A program made the position numbers and the translations under genes. This document shows positions 46,125 through 57,152 of a stretch of 64,000 bases of DNA, in pieces. The notes beneath the pieces are model-generated. The model was not told where the DNA came from and ran no database searches. It saw nothing but the letters and a program-made list of their open reading frames with translations. Source of the DNA: Manduca sexta (taxonomy: Eukaryota > Arthropoda > Insecta > Lepidoptera > Sphingidae). Numbering within the stretch: position 1 is the stretch's first letter; each line of letters begins with the position of its first letter. Where the stretch lies: the NCBI RefSeq assembly GCF_014839805.1, contig NC_051123.1, positions 11,514,727-11,578,726 on the forward strand, read 5' to 3'.

Positions 46125-49100
46125 TTACACGGTGTACGTCGCTAAAGGAGTGAGTTCCACGGACTTGGGTACTTTGGATGCTTCTGGTGAGTTGGCGGGC
46201 AGTAAAAGGACTCCACCAAGCTTGGAGTTCTTGTGGGTGGCGCCTACTCGTAGCAAGCCGCGCTTTGCTGCCACCACCAGGAGAACGATCACTGAGAGAG
46301 TGAATGATAGCACCTGGAATGAGAAATAAAATTTATAATTTTTATTGTAGGGACATGGGTTAGAGTTACTTGTTTAAAACATCAATACAGCCACACTGTG
46401 GACTTTTGTATGTATTTGAATACGCCCACTTCGCGAGTTAGTGCCGGAGTCTCACAGAAAACGAATGTATAGTTGATAATATGGGATTGTATCGCTTACC
46501 ATCAGGCGAACAGCAAGCTCGTCTCATCATTCAAAGCAATAAAAAATAGAATTGGCTTGAGCTTGCTGTCCCGTTTCAAATGACTGGTATTTTCAGAAAC
46601 CAAAAAATGCCATTTTACCCCCTGCTTATTAACAATTATTTTAAAATGCTGAGGGTTTATTCTACAGGCTTACCGCTTTATTAACCTTACATAGAATATT
46701 ACACTTCCATTGAAATATCAGTTCCCAAAACCCATTTATTATTTCAATTATTCCATTTGTTGAAACGCAGTATCCGTTGTCTGTTATTTAATATTTCTGA
46801 TAAATGAGTGATATGAAACAGATGCCTTGTGTATTGATATTATGAGTAGTTTGGCTATGCTATGATAAATTAATGTTTGCTAAACGTGTCCATGAGTTTA
46901 ACATGTAATTCTAGATTCTAAGTGGGTTCCTGGTATATCACAATACCGCTTTGTGTAAGAAGGAAAGGTACATTTTCCTCGGTAGCATAGATGTATTGCT
47001 TACGCGGTTAGACTGCTGTACTAATGTTGCAGGTTATATCCCTGAATTATACAAATCTATATTAAGTGTTTTGCTTGGAATTCAGGATTGCACTTGCTAA
47101 ATTGCTAACAGGCCCGTCCTTATAATATAGGAGCTAACAGCTATGACAAAATTGGGTGGTCGTCACATCTACCCCTGATAGAAAACTTAAAGCAAGTTTC
47201 ACAAGTTTCAAGTATTTATACGACAATTGTAAAAAACAACTAAATATAGATAGTAGCCATTTTATACACATTTATTTGGAAGCATAGAAGTGACTTTTGT
47301 ATTTGACCAGCTTATATATTTATGTGACATTTATTTTGAAGTTGTGAAACATGTCCTTATACTTTATTAACTGACACATCACTATTTTGAACGGATAATA
47401 TATACTCTCGATAATGCAAGTCGCGCATGCGTATCACAAGTTGATTTTGTATTCGTGTCGAGTAATTAAAGGCTGTATGAATAACTTGAATGCCGACCAC
47501 GCACCGGAAGCTGTGGGACGACCTCTCACATACAATTTAATGTCCAGCCTATGGAATGTTCTCGAAACTTGAACCGAAATTTGAATTAACTAGTTCTGAT
47601 ATACGAAAGTCTTCTACAGAATATTGTGGATTTCTCCCCACTAGCCGTATGGAAAATTTGTCTCCTAGTAGAACATTAAAGCCAGTAAATCATTGGATAA
47701 TATGAGACTAATAAGTATGACAGTAAATTCTTGGGAGAGTGATATTCAGCATCTTCAACGGCTGGTTTAACTGCTATACTTTGCAGTTGTGGCGTTGAGC
47801 ACCAGGCGGTAAGTTGCTAATGTCGTCATTAGGTTGCCTGAACTGTGTCTTTCTTTTCAAATACCTGATGCTCTATTAGGACATACGGATTCTAATCTTA
47901 GGTTGGGAATATTATAATAGGGGACCGGCCTATGCTTGATTTTGTACATTATTCTATGTGTAATGGCTTTATATACGAAAAAGAAGCACTTCTGCGAAAA
48001 CAGCATAAAAATTGGTTAAAAAATGGGCGAGTAATTCATATTTAAAATATTGTAATGTGCAGAAGTGGGCGCGATATGGGGATATCGCTTCATCTCTTTC
48101 TTTCGCACGCGTCGTAATTCCCGATGACGTCACATGTGGATATTTTGTCTTTTTTCTGTTTCTTGTTAATTACCCCTTCCATCGAAATTCAAACTTGTTG
48201 ATTTTTCACTGGATTTTAATAATTGCTTTGGTGTTATAATTTATATTATGTAAATATCTGATAATTGTTAAGAACAAAAATGAGTCCGGTACCCTAATCT
48301 ATACTATTATATAAAGCTGAAGAGTTTGTTTGTTTGTTTGTTTGTTTGTTTGAACGCGCTAATCTCAGGAACTACCGGTCCAAACCGAAAAATTCTTTTT
48401 GCGTTGGATAGCCCTTTGTTCGTGGAGTGCTATAGGCTATATATCATCACGCTATACCCAATAGGAGCGGAACACTAATGGCTAATCTCAGGAACTACCG
48501 GTCCAAACTGAAAAATTCTTTTTGCGTTGGATAGCCCTTTGTTCGTGGTGTACTATAGGCTATATATCATCACGCTATACCCAATAGGAGCGGAGCAGTA
48601 ATGGCTAATCTCAGGAACTACCGGTCCAAACTGAAAAATTCTTTTTGCGTTAGATAGCCCTTTGTTCGTGGAGTGCTATAGGCTATATATCATCACGCTA
48701 TACCCAATAGGAGCGGAGCAGTAATGGCTAATCTCAGGAACTACCGGTCCAAACTGAAAAATCTTTTTGCGTTGGATAGCCCTTTGTTCGTGGAGTGCTA
48801 TAGGCTATATATCATCACGCTATATTCAATAGGAGCGGAGCAGTAATGGCTAATCTCAGGAACTACCGATTCAAACTGAAAAATTCTTTTTGTGTTGAAT
48901 AGTCCTTTGTTTGTGGAGTTTTCAAAGTTATATATCAACACACTATGACGAATAGGAGCGGAGCAGTAATGGCTAATCTCAGGAACTACCGGTTTAAACT
49001 GAAAAAATCTTTTTGTGTTGGATAGCCCTTTGTTCCTGGAGTGCTATAGACTATATATCATCACGCTATGACCAATAGGAGCGGAGCAGTAATGAAACAT

Positions 49101-52100
49101 GTTGCATAAACGGGGTATATTATTAGTTTTGAGAGCTTCCGTTGCCTGCGCTGCGTAAACGGTTAAAGTTATGCAACAATGATGTATGACGGGATTGTTC
49201 CACTTAAAAAGTTCTAAAAAATATATTATAAAACAAAGTCCCCCGCTGCATCTGTCTGTCTGAACGTGTTAAACTCAAAAACTACCCAATGTATTAAGAT
49301 GAAATTTGGTATGGAGACAGTTTGAGACCCTGAGAAGAACACAGGCTCCCGGGAAACTACTACTTTTATAACGGAAAACTTTAGCCTGAAAAACTTTATA
49401 ACGCGTGCGGAGCCGCAGGCAAAAGCTAGTTTGTTATATATTTTAATAAGGGTACGGCAAAGTGACTCCACTGCACTTGATAATAAGTGTAGTGGCGTTA
49501 AAAGAATTTCGTCTGACGCAAGATGATTACCCCTCGGTAGTCGACATAATAATGCCGGCCTGTTGGAACCGAATATACTCAGTCTGATCTCGGAATGCGA
49601 GTGCGGTGGTCACTTCCCGGGCAGATGTAAAATATATCCTACCACCAGCAAGGTTAATAGTTACTATTACATAATTTCACCTTTGTTAATATTTTATATT
49701 AATTCCGAAACACAAGTTTTGGGTTATAATCATGAAAATGAATCCCTATTTCCCTTGGTCACACCATCGCGCGTGAACGGCTAGACAGATTTCACTATTT
49801 TTTTTTGTTGTGTTTGTTATTATCAGGAGAAGGTTGTTATGAAAGAAAATATTCAAAAAATTGCGCGGAAAATTAGAAAATCTAAGTAAACTTAACGAAA
49901 ATATTAATTTTATATAACTGTCAATTGTTTGAAATAACTGTCAGCGATTGACAGAATGCGCGCTGCAAATTCATAGTTAAGACGGGACAACGTCTGTAGG
50001 GTCAGCTAGTGTTAAATAACTTTAAGCGATATTGCATACAACGTGTACCCCTGTTTTGTGTGTTATAAATAATTGAATAAAAGTATTGGTAGAAAGTTAC
50101 AGTACATACACGAGCCATGTAAATGTTTTCAGGTTGACGCGGTATCATTAACATATAACAATGGGCGATGATCACCATTGTGTGACATGTCACGTGACGT
50201 CACTGACATGTGCGGTAATATTTCAATGAATGTTTTACACTTCTACGAATCCTTAAAAATATTCTATTCAATATTCAGAAATATTTTACACTAGCTTTTT
50301 CCACGGCTCTCTCGTTTGAAAAAGTTTATCAGTAATAAATATTTTCCCGAGGGAAATATCTATCTCTATTCAGGAGCAATGCATTTTCCTATTCGTGAAA
50401 AAAAAATCAAAATCGGTTTAGTAGTTCCCGAGTTAGCGCGCACAATAAACAAACAATATCTTCATATTTAAAACTTGTGTGGATAAACAATAAATTGCCA
50501 CGTTCATCGACTGCTCTTCGAAGATTCGCTAGTCGAGTAATATTCTTTCATTGTAAAACGTATTCCGTCTTATTACAAAAAGCGAAATAAACCTTAGCTT
50601 AAACCTGTACTAACAAAACCAGGCTTATCTAAGAAACCATGGTTTAAATTTGTCCGTATTACAAAACTCATAAAAACCGTAGACTTCTTAGTACTGCCAT
50701 CTGAACTATGGCCTATATATAAACCACAGACAAATACAAACAACATTCGTTCAATACGATATCATTCAATCGCAACGTTCCATATACACAAAAATGAAAA
50801 CGTTTTCAAACAATGTTAATGATTAAATAATGTTTAGGAGTATTAAAAATATTAAGACGTGGTTATTTTGCTCCAAGATAAATAATAGTTGTAACTTCGA
50901 TTGCACTTTTTTTTAGGTTTCAAGTTTTGACTAATGTTGTATTAGCTGGTAATACATCTAAATGCGTGTTACGAAACGTAAGCTTCCCGCGCGTTATATG
51001 AAACCATAACAATAAACAAAACTATTGCGGTAACTTTTGCAAATAGCTTTAAAATTTATTATCAGTGTATTATTATATAGAATAATTGACTATTTGTACT
51101 ATTGTGATGGATAACCGAAAGAAAAAAAGATCTGAAAACTGGAGTACTGAGGAAAAAGTAATTAAACAAAAAATCCGTCATATAGTTTTTAATTTGTTAA
51201 ATATAATAGATGGATTTCAAGCTAAACGACATTTAAAATGTTATAGGATGTACTTCGCGAATTAATTGCACAATCACGCCATATTATAGAGAACAAAAAT
51301 ACAAAAGCTTCTTCCAACAAGAAAAAGACTGAAGAATGGAAAAACATAGCACAGAGGTATTTCGTTTTTTATAATTATAATATTATTATAATCAGTTATT
51401 ACCAAGCAAATTAACAAAGTTTGTTAAATATTTTCAGGATCAATGTACTCATGGGAAAGAATAGGTCTGATGGTGATGTTAAATTAGCGTGGAAAAGAAT
51501 GAAGCTTGCTGCTAAAGCTAATTTGTCCACCCATAGAAATCACCAAATGCAGACAGGGGGTGGTGAAAAGCCTAAGTCACCTTCGCAAGAAGATCTAGCG
51601 ATTATGGCTATTGCTCCACATGATTTTATTGTGGAATTCAATAACTATGACAGTGATGCTAACAAAACAGCTGTTAGCACAATTGATTTTTATTTATTAT
51701 TGTAAAATACTGCTTAAATTAATATAAAAATAATAATTTAACAATATAATGAATATTTTTAGGTTCAATTACAACCCCTAGAAGTTAAGGAAGTAATAGC
51801 TGGATCTAGTAGTGCTTTTACTCCTTCAAACATGCCCCCTTGAATACAATGATGTGGTAGAAGTGATAATGGACCAAGATAAAAATTATATTTAATTAAA
51901 ATCTTCTTTAATATATTATATATTGTAACCTGTAATCATATTACGAATATTTAAAGGAAAATAAAAGTACGCAAATAAAACATGAAAATGAGACTTTATT
52001 TTAGTCTATATTAATACAACTAAAATACTTTCAGATGCCCCAAATGAAAATGTGACGACTGCCGTTACTACTGACGAAAAAAAAAACAACATTTATAATA

Positions 52101-55100
52101 AAAAGGGCCCTCAAAATATGTAAGCAATATTACCTTAAGTTTATATTAATCTTATTATTTACTAAGAACAAATTAGGAATAAAGGATAAATATTTGATTT
52201 TTCAAAAAAGTAGCAACACAAGAAAAAAATATTAGAGAGCAACACTCAATTTAAAAAAAAACAACTGGAAATGCTAGCAGAAGAACATGAATACAACATT
52301 AAAATTGCAAAATTAAAAATAAAAAAACTAGAGCTAGAAATAGAATTATTAGAAAATACGAAGAAATCTAGTACAGAGTAATATTAAATGGTAAATGTAA
52401 CATATGAATAATAATATACCACTATTATATAAGTTTTCAATGCTATGATTATATAAGTGTCACAGTAATACACATATTAGTTATGTCTAATATCATTTTC
52501 TTTTTCAGGTATAAAAAATATAATTTCAAGCTTATTACAAAAATATATTATTTTAATTAAAAGTGTCTTTCAATAAATTGCCTTCTTCTAATATTTCCGC
52601 GAACATTGTTTTCTGCGGCCAAAACAACTGCGTGAGATTGCCTGTTAACTTCGTCTTCGAGACCACTAGAAAACACATCTTCCTTCATATCAATTGCGAT
52701 ATTGTGCAATACAGCACATGCTACAATAGTTTTTCTTGCAGTTTCAATGTCACAGTAAAGGCCTCTTAATAAACAACGGAACCTCTGCTTCCACAACCCA
52801 AAACATCTCTCCACTGCATTTCTGGTGTTAATGTGAGCACTATTGTACCGTTCTTCTTGGGGTGTTGAGGTATTCAGTAAGGGAGTAAACAAATACGGTG
52901 TACATGCATACCCACTGTCTCCAAGCAAAATGCCTGAGAAGGCACCAGCCTCAAATCTCTGCTTTAGTCGACTTTCTCTAAAAATTCGAGAGTCATGGAC
53001 ACTGCCATGCCACCTAGCAACAATATCTATTATTTTTAAATTTGCATCGCAGGCTACCTGGAACAATAGTTGATTATTTTAGTATCTAACACATACATAT
53101 GAATTGACTATACATATTATCATTTCATATTATAGAGCATAGTCACATTTAAATTATAGTTTTCCACTGTATCCCTGCAAAACATAAATAATAACAATCT
53201 GACCTAGAATTTTTATTATTTATTGTATAATAGTCACACTAAACAAAGACATTTTATCCCTAGTATAAGGTTGTAAAGTCAAATGTACTTTAGGGATGGT
53301 TCTGCATACAAGTTATTGTTTATTTTAGAAGAAAAATATGAATATAAAATCAGAATACCTGGACATTAATAGATGGAAATCCTTTGCGATTGATATATAT
53401 TTGACCACCATCTTCACATAATTTTTTTACCCTTATGTGAGTACAGTCAATTGCACCAATTACTGAAGGAAAATTTGCAATTCTATGGAATTTTCGCATT
53501 GCTTCCTCTTGTTCTGCCAATGTAGCAGGCATTTTTATAAATCTATGCGATATTCCGGCTATGGCTCCTGCTATTTTTTTGCATATTTTACTTATAAAGG
53601 GCTGTGAGACTCCATGCAAATCGGCTGTATCATCTTGGATCTATATTAAAAAAATTACAAAATATTGATTTGGAACTTGGGTTTAATTTTTTATAAATGA
53701 TTATGAGTGTGTTGTTAAATGCAAATATAAGCTTTGTTCATGACTTACCTCATGTCGAGCCCAGCTTCGCAATGCGCAAACCACTTGGATTTCGGGAGAC
53801 ACCGGGCATCCACGGGTGTCTCGAGTTAATGGGTCCTTTAATAAATCTACTATTTTCATTGCAAAAGATTTAGTAAATCTATACTTTTGCCTGAAATCTT
53901 CATCAGATAAATCAATGAAGGGATTGACTCGAACACGATTTCTATTAGGTCGGCGTGGCGTTTCCAGTAGCTCAACGGCTTCTATATCCTCAATATCGAC
54001 TGAATCTACCATGTTAATATCCATTTTCGTGTAAAAAATAACACAAGACAACGAAACAGACGATAATTTAAGAGATAATCTGACACAATCTGACAAATGA
54101 TTTGAAATTTGATTTGACATTTACGATTTAGACCATCATCAAACCAGGGGCGCCGAGGTTTAGCATTAGACCATCAAATAGTCCATGGTTTATCGTTAAA
54201 CCACTTTTTGTAATACCATTTTTATATAAACCGTACTTTGTATAGGTTTAAACCAAAGTTTTTAGTTAAACCTCGTTCTGTAATAAGACGGATTATGTTG
54301 TGAAATCATTGGTCGAGATAAAAAGTAGACTATTACTAGTCTATAAATAGCATTTAGGAACAATGTAGTATTTCATTAACAGTTTTCAGAATTGAACTGC
54401 ATTTTAAAAAGAGTATATTTATGAATAACTATTGTATTGAGAACGTAAGCTGATTTATTAATAATATCAAGAATAATTTACTTAGATACACAATTTTATT
54501 GACCATTCAAACCAACCTTCTATATAAAACTCAATACAAAATTGCAGTAATTGTGCTGTATTTTATTATTGTTGTTTGAGTTACAGTGATTGTTTTTTTA
54601 TCAGCTAAAATATACCTAATGACTTTAATCAGGGTTTATTTTTTTAGAATCTTGTATTATAGGAGATAGCTTAATGATTAACATTTATCAGTAACGAGGA
54701 TTGTCGACATCTTAAATGATATAAGATTGATTACTTACTCGTCTACAAATAATAGTTTTTTTCTAGCTTATTCGTCTAAGGTTTTATGGATATGGAATTC
54801 ACCTTTGTTGTGGATGGTTCTGGTGGAATACTTTATAAACCTACATCTGAGAAATTATCTTGTTAATATTGAAGGTTTATATTTAGGCTTTATAAATCCA
54901 GAAATTTCGTTTTTGTATAATATATATAGACAATGGCCTTTCGTTTTGGAGTAATGGACTGATACGTAAATACGTTATTTGAATAAAGAATGAAGAATTC
55001 TGAGAATATTGAATGTCATTGCATTTTAAATAAAGAACAAATATTGCATCTTGCTCATCTACGTAGTTACAATATGTCGTCTTGAGGTAAAAACAAGCCT

Positions 55101-55534
55101 TATCAACAGAAAATACCATGACGTGCATTACATATTAATTAAGTCCTTGTTTATATCGGTGGTGAGACCAATCCTCTATTCAGAACATTCTTACAATTTA
55201 TATTGATTTCCAGAATTGAGATATCACATGAGTTGCTCAGGATTGGAATTGTGTTTGGCGACAGGCTTTGTTCAAAACGTAGATGGAAATATTGTTCAAA
55301 CAGTGTACGTATTTATATTACCTACCCCTTTAGATACAGGCGTGAATATGCGCCAATTCTCTTACCCATTATAAGGCGTAAATTAAATAATTTATAAGCA
55401 GGTGTAATAGTCGAACGAATGTTTATCTTTGACTAGAATATTAATGAGACACAACGACCGTTGACGAAATACTATGAAAATCAACTCACCATAGAGATTC
55501 CGAACGTAGCCATAACTTCGTACGACAAAAACAT
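46125..55534 (-). CDS. Small membrane protein, 77 aa, two exons across a 9.2-kb intron
   Basis: Exon 1 is 55534-55490, encoding MFLSYEVMATFGISM and ending ATG|GTGAGT. Exon 2 is 46313-46125, opening after TTCCAG and ending in TAA. Both borders are phase 0. An in-frame TAG at 55594-55592 precedes the ATG with no other ATG between. The junction creates a single hydrophobic segment (about residues 10-31; VLSFTLSVIVLLVVAA from exon 2) followed by KRGLLR, so the C-terminus is probably cytosolic. The tail ends ATYTV, a possible class II PDZ ligand. I do not recognise the family. Extra exons inside the transposon-filled intron cannot be excluded, nor can exon 1 belonging to another transcript. Exon 2 is GC-rich and codon-like; exon 1 rests on start context, donor and phase. 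Confidence 0.55.
46481..46548 (+). mobile_element. Non-LTR retrotransposon 3' tail
   Basis: TTGTATCGCTTACCATCAGG, CGAACAGCAAGCTCGTCTC and ATTCAAAGCAATAAAAAA match the ends of the copies at 21200 and 32505. It lies in the intron of the 77-aa gene. The following stretch to 47917 holds nothing else recognised. Confidence 0.55.
47920..48294 (+). mobile_element. TA-type MITE (Tc1/mariner-like), copy 2
   Basis: A 375-bp relative of 1523-1906 with the same termini, flanked by TA at 47918-47919 and 48295-48296. A TGACGTCA palindrome is at 48125-48132. A Helitron starts three bases after it. Confidence 0.8.
48298..49429 (+). mobile_element. Non-autonomous Helitron, six-unit form
   Basis: Begins TCTATACTATTATATAAAGC after A (48297) and ends CAGGCAAAAGCTAG before T (49430). 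A GTTT microsatellite is followed by six units of about 123 bp, then the 3' part shared with 3893 and 30914. No protein is encoded. Confidence 0.8.
48359..49095 (+). repeat. Tandem array, 6 x about 123 bp, inside Helitron
   Basis: Units start CTAATCTCAGGAACTACC at 48359, 48482, 48605, 48728, 48850 and 48973. One unit (48850) carries a diverged middle, TTTTCAAAGTTATATATCA. Confidence 0.9.
49445..49655 (-). repeat. Repeat family D, long copy
   Basis: Same extent and order as 39955-40188, including CGGCAAAGTGACTCCACTGC, GTCGACATAATAATGCCGGC and ATATCCTACCACCAGC. Confidence 0.6.
49720..50009 (+). mobile_element. Helitron of a second family, 3' portion
   Basis: Contains CCCTATTTCCCTTGGTCACA, GAACGGCTAGACAGATTTCA and GAAAATTAGAAAATCTAAG, and ends GTCTGTAGGGTCAGCTAG before T. 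The end fits CTRR|T. No 5' TC start could be fixed. Confidence 0.55.
50291..50483 (-). mobile_element. Short Helitron, third family (193 bp)
   Basis: The minus strand starts TCCACACAAGTTTTAAATAT after A and ends GCCGTGGAAAAAGCTAG before T. Near its 5' end are the GTTTGTTTATTGTGCGCGC and AACTCGGGAACTACTAAACC blocks typical of these short Helitrons. Confidence 0.6.
50565..50577 (+). repeat. Harbinger left terminal inverted repeat
   Basis: CCGTCTTATTACA, exact inverse of 54279-54291. The preceding ATT (50562-50564) is the putative target duplication. Confidence 0.85.
51107..52381 (+). CDS. Harbinger Myb/SANT-like DNA-binding protein
   Basis: In PIF/Harbinger elements this partner protein binds the termini and brings the transposase into the nucleus. 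Exons supported: 51107-51157 (MDNRKKKRSENWSTEEK), 51247-51356 (DVLRELIAQSRHIIENK, then TEEWKNIAQR) and 51438 onward (INVLMGKNRSDGDVKLAWKR and MKLAAKANLS), with GT/AG borders in phase. The W...LI...W..I pattern is a Myb/SANT domain. A last exon, 52214-52381, encodes a coiled-coil end (QLEMLAEEHEYNIKIAKLK, then LELEIELLENTKKSSTE). Middle pieces at 51764-51842 and 52036-52120 are coding-like, but their joins are not clean. A run of five C's at 51836-51840 breaks the frame unless one C is absent, so this gene may be slightly decayed. Confidence 0.65.
52557..54120 (-). CDS. Harbinger (HARBI1-like) DDE transposase, three exons
   Basis: Exons (minus): 54120-53749, 53640-53359 and 53057-52557 (stop), with GAG|GTAAGT and CAG|GTATTC donors, TATAG and TTCCAG acceptors, all phase 0. 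The first ATG gives 384 aa; a later ATG at 54024 gives 352 aa, close to the usual HARBI1 length of about 350, and is the likelier start. DDE residues (352-aa numbering): D157 in GAIDCTHIRVKK, D233 in LLGDSGYACTP, E269 in NAVERCFG. The family motif ARWHGSVHDSR is also present. There is no stop or frameshift, so the enzyme may be active. The gene converges on the Myb-like partner gene, 175 bp between stops. Confidence 0.88.
54279..54291 (-). repeat. Harbinger right terminal inverted repeat
   Basis: TGTAATAAGACGG, exact inverse of 50565-50577, followed by ATT. The stretch from here to 55485 holds no gene or bounded repeat. Confidence 0.85.
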
Positions 55535-55539
55535 CTTGA

Positions 55540-55850
55540 AATCACAAAACAAACACGTGAAAAATGTAAACAATAAAAAAATGCACACGTGCTAGCCAGT
55601 TGCACTAATCGACGACAATGAGGAGCGAGATCGGGAGTCGAATGTCGTACAATGCACCTCACAAAGTGAACACGGAGGCACACAGTGTCAGTTTCAACAA
55701 TTGAATGCCAGGTAATTCGGTAACACAGCGCGCTGTTGGAAAACGTTGTAACGGTTGTCAGTGCAGAGCGGCAACGTCGCATACGTCATTCAAACAGGTT
55801 TCGAAGGCGCACGCGCTGACAGTTTTTATCTGTGGCAACAGGATTGCCAG
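55540..55850 (-). promoter_or_regulatory. GC-rich 5' region of the 77-aa membrane protein gene
   Basis: About 300 bp directly upstream of the ATG at 55534 are clearly richer in GC and CpG than the surroundings, with ACAGCGCGCTG and a TGACGTAT CRE-like site (55783-55790 on the minus strand). The 98-codon frame across it is not supported. No TATA box is seen. Probably promoter plus 5' UTR. Confidence 0.4.
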
Positions 55851-56384
55851 GTGTTGCATTTTTTAAATATTTTTTTAGAACCGGTTAAAGAAAAGTATCG
55901 TAAATTTATGATAGCATAAAAATAAAAAGATATTTTTAATAGTTAATTATCAATTCTTTCTGTAATCACAACGTTTATTAAGTTATAATTAATTATTTGT
56001 ATGTCATTTACATTTGATGTGTCATGTGATTTCGTTTTATTCGATAAGTGGGTAAATTTTGCGAATATTTTTATTTTATTTTAAAAATAAAATGAAAACC
56101 ATTTATTGAATATAAATATGACAACATGTATTAACGAAATATAGTTCATGCGACACGCTGAACAAAATGAAAAAACAGTTTAAGTTTGTACATCACCTGA
56201 CATTTTGAATGTCCGTTGACTGACATAATTTAATTAAATATGTGCGTTGACAAGTCTAAATCTTGAAAATTGCCCCCTCTTCTAGGAGACAGTAAGTATC
56301 TAAAAAGCGTTGTAACTGCAAGACACTGTGAGCTCATTCTGCGTAGATCGGATCACCAACAGCAAACATTTTTCAAAAAATTGT

Positions 56385-56543
56385 ATAATTGTAAAATGTA
56401 GGTAGATATTGTAACTTTGACTTTGCGGATGAACAACACCTCAGTCCCCCCCGTGACCATGAAGGCTGCAAAGTCTTGGAAACGTCGGGAGAAAAATAAA
56501 ATACAAAAAACCGCGATAGAATCCGAAAATTAGTTTAATTTTA
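56385..56543 (-). repeat. Dispersed repeat H, copy 2
   Basis: Inverse, near-identical copy of 39422-39578. Flanking stretches 55851-56384 and 56544-57110 show no gene. Confidence 0.6.
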
Positions 56544-57110
56544 ATGTCTAACATTCGCCTAAACATAAGAAATCATTAAGCGTTGTAACATGAATTATAG
56601 TACATGAATGGTCTAACGTATATCGCTATCTAGTATCACGTATATGGTAGGTACATTTGCGACGAGCGGATGGCCGGCCGGAAAGGAGGTCGACTCATGT
56701 CTCATGCGTGTACGCAATTCATTTGCATTTCATATCTATGCACGTATCGGTATTTAGTTTAATACTTCCTCTATTATTTGACCTTACAATTTATGAATGG
56801 AAAGATTTCGTTCCCGTAATCAGTTTTTCTGTTTCATTGGATATCATAAAACTTGAATATGATATACCAAATTATACCACTCTAATGTTATGTCGATTAA
56901 ATATAAAAGTATGTCGCACGTAGGATTTATGTTAGTTTTTACGACCGGTCGCTTACCCGATGTCGATTCTATGTGGACCCAGTTCTGGTGAAATAATTAA
57001 TAAATAAAACACGCAGAATTGTTGAAACGTAAGCCCTGGTGCTCAGCACACGCGCACTACATCGAGGATAATAGATGCAGATGGAATAAAACACAAAATT
57101 CCTTTTTAAT

Positions 57111-57116
57111 TTTATT
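57111..57116 (-). terminator. Polyadenylation signal of the carboxypeptidase gene
   Basis: AATAAA on the minus strand, 37 bp past the stop codon of the carboxypeptidase gene. Confidence 0.6.
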
Positions 57117-57152
57117 ACAAAAATTTCAAAAAAAGACTTCAATAAGACGGAT

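Larger units (their letters stand above)
50565..54291. mobile_element. PIF/Harbinger DNA transposon, apparently complete, 3727 bp
   Basis: Both ends carry the 13-bp inverted repeat CCGTCTTATTACA (50565-50577; inverted 54279-54291), flanked by ATT at 50562-50564 and 54292-54294. GGTTTAA-type motifs recur in both subterminal regions. Inside are two convergent genes: a Myb/SANT-like DNA-binding protein (51107-52381, plus) and a HARBI1-type transposase (54120-52557, minus). Two convergent genes plus a 3-bp target duplication are the standard autonomous Harbinger design. The element lies in the large intron of the 77-aa membrane protein gene. Confidence 0.9.

Noticed and set aside
55486..55782. 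98-codon Cys-rich frame beginning MRRCRSAL
   Set aside because: It covers the GC-rich 5' region and the first exon of the 77-aa gene in another frame; an in-frame splice donor and better start context favour the short exon.
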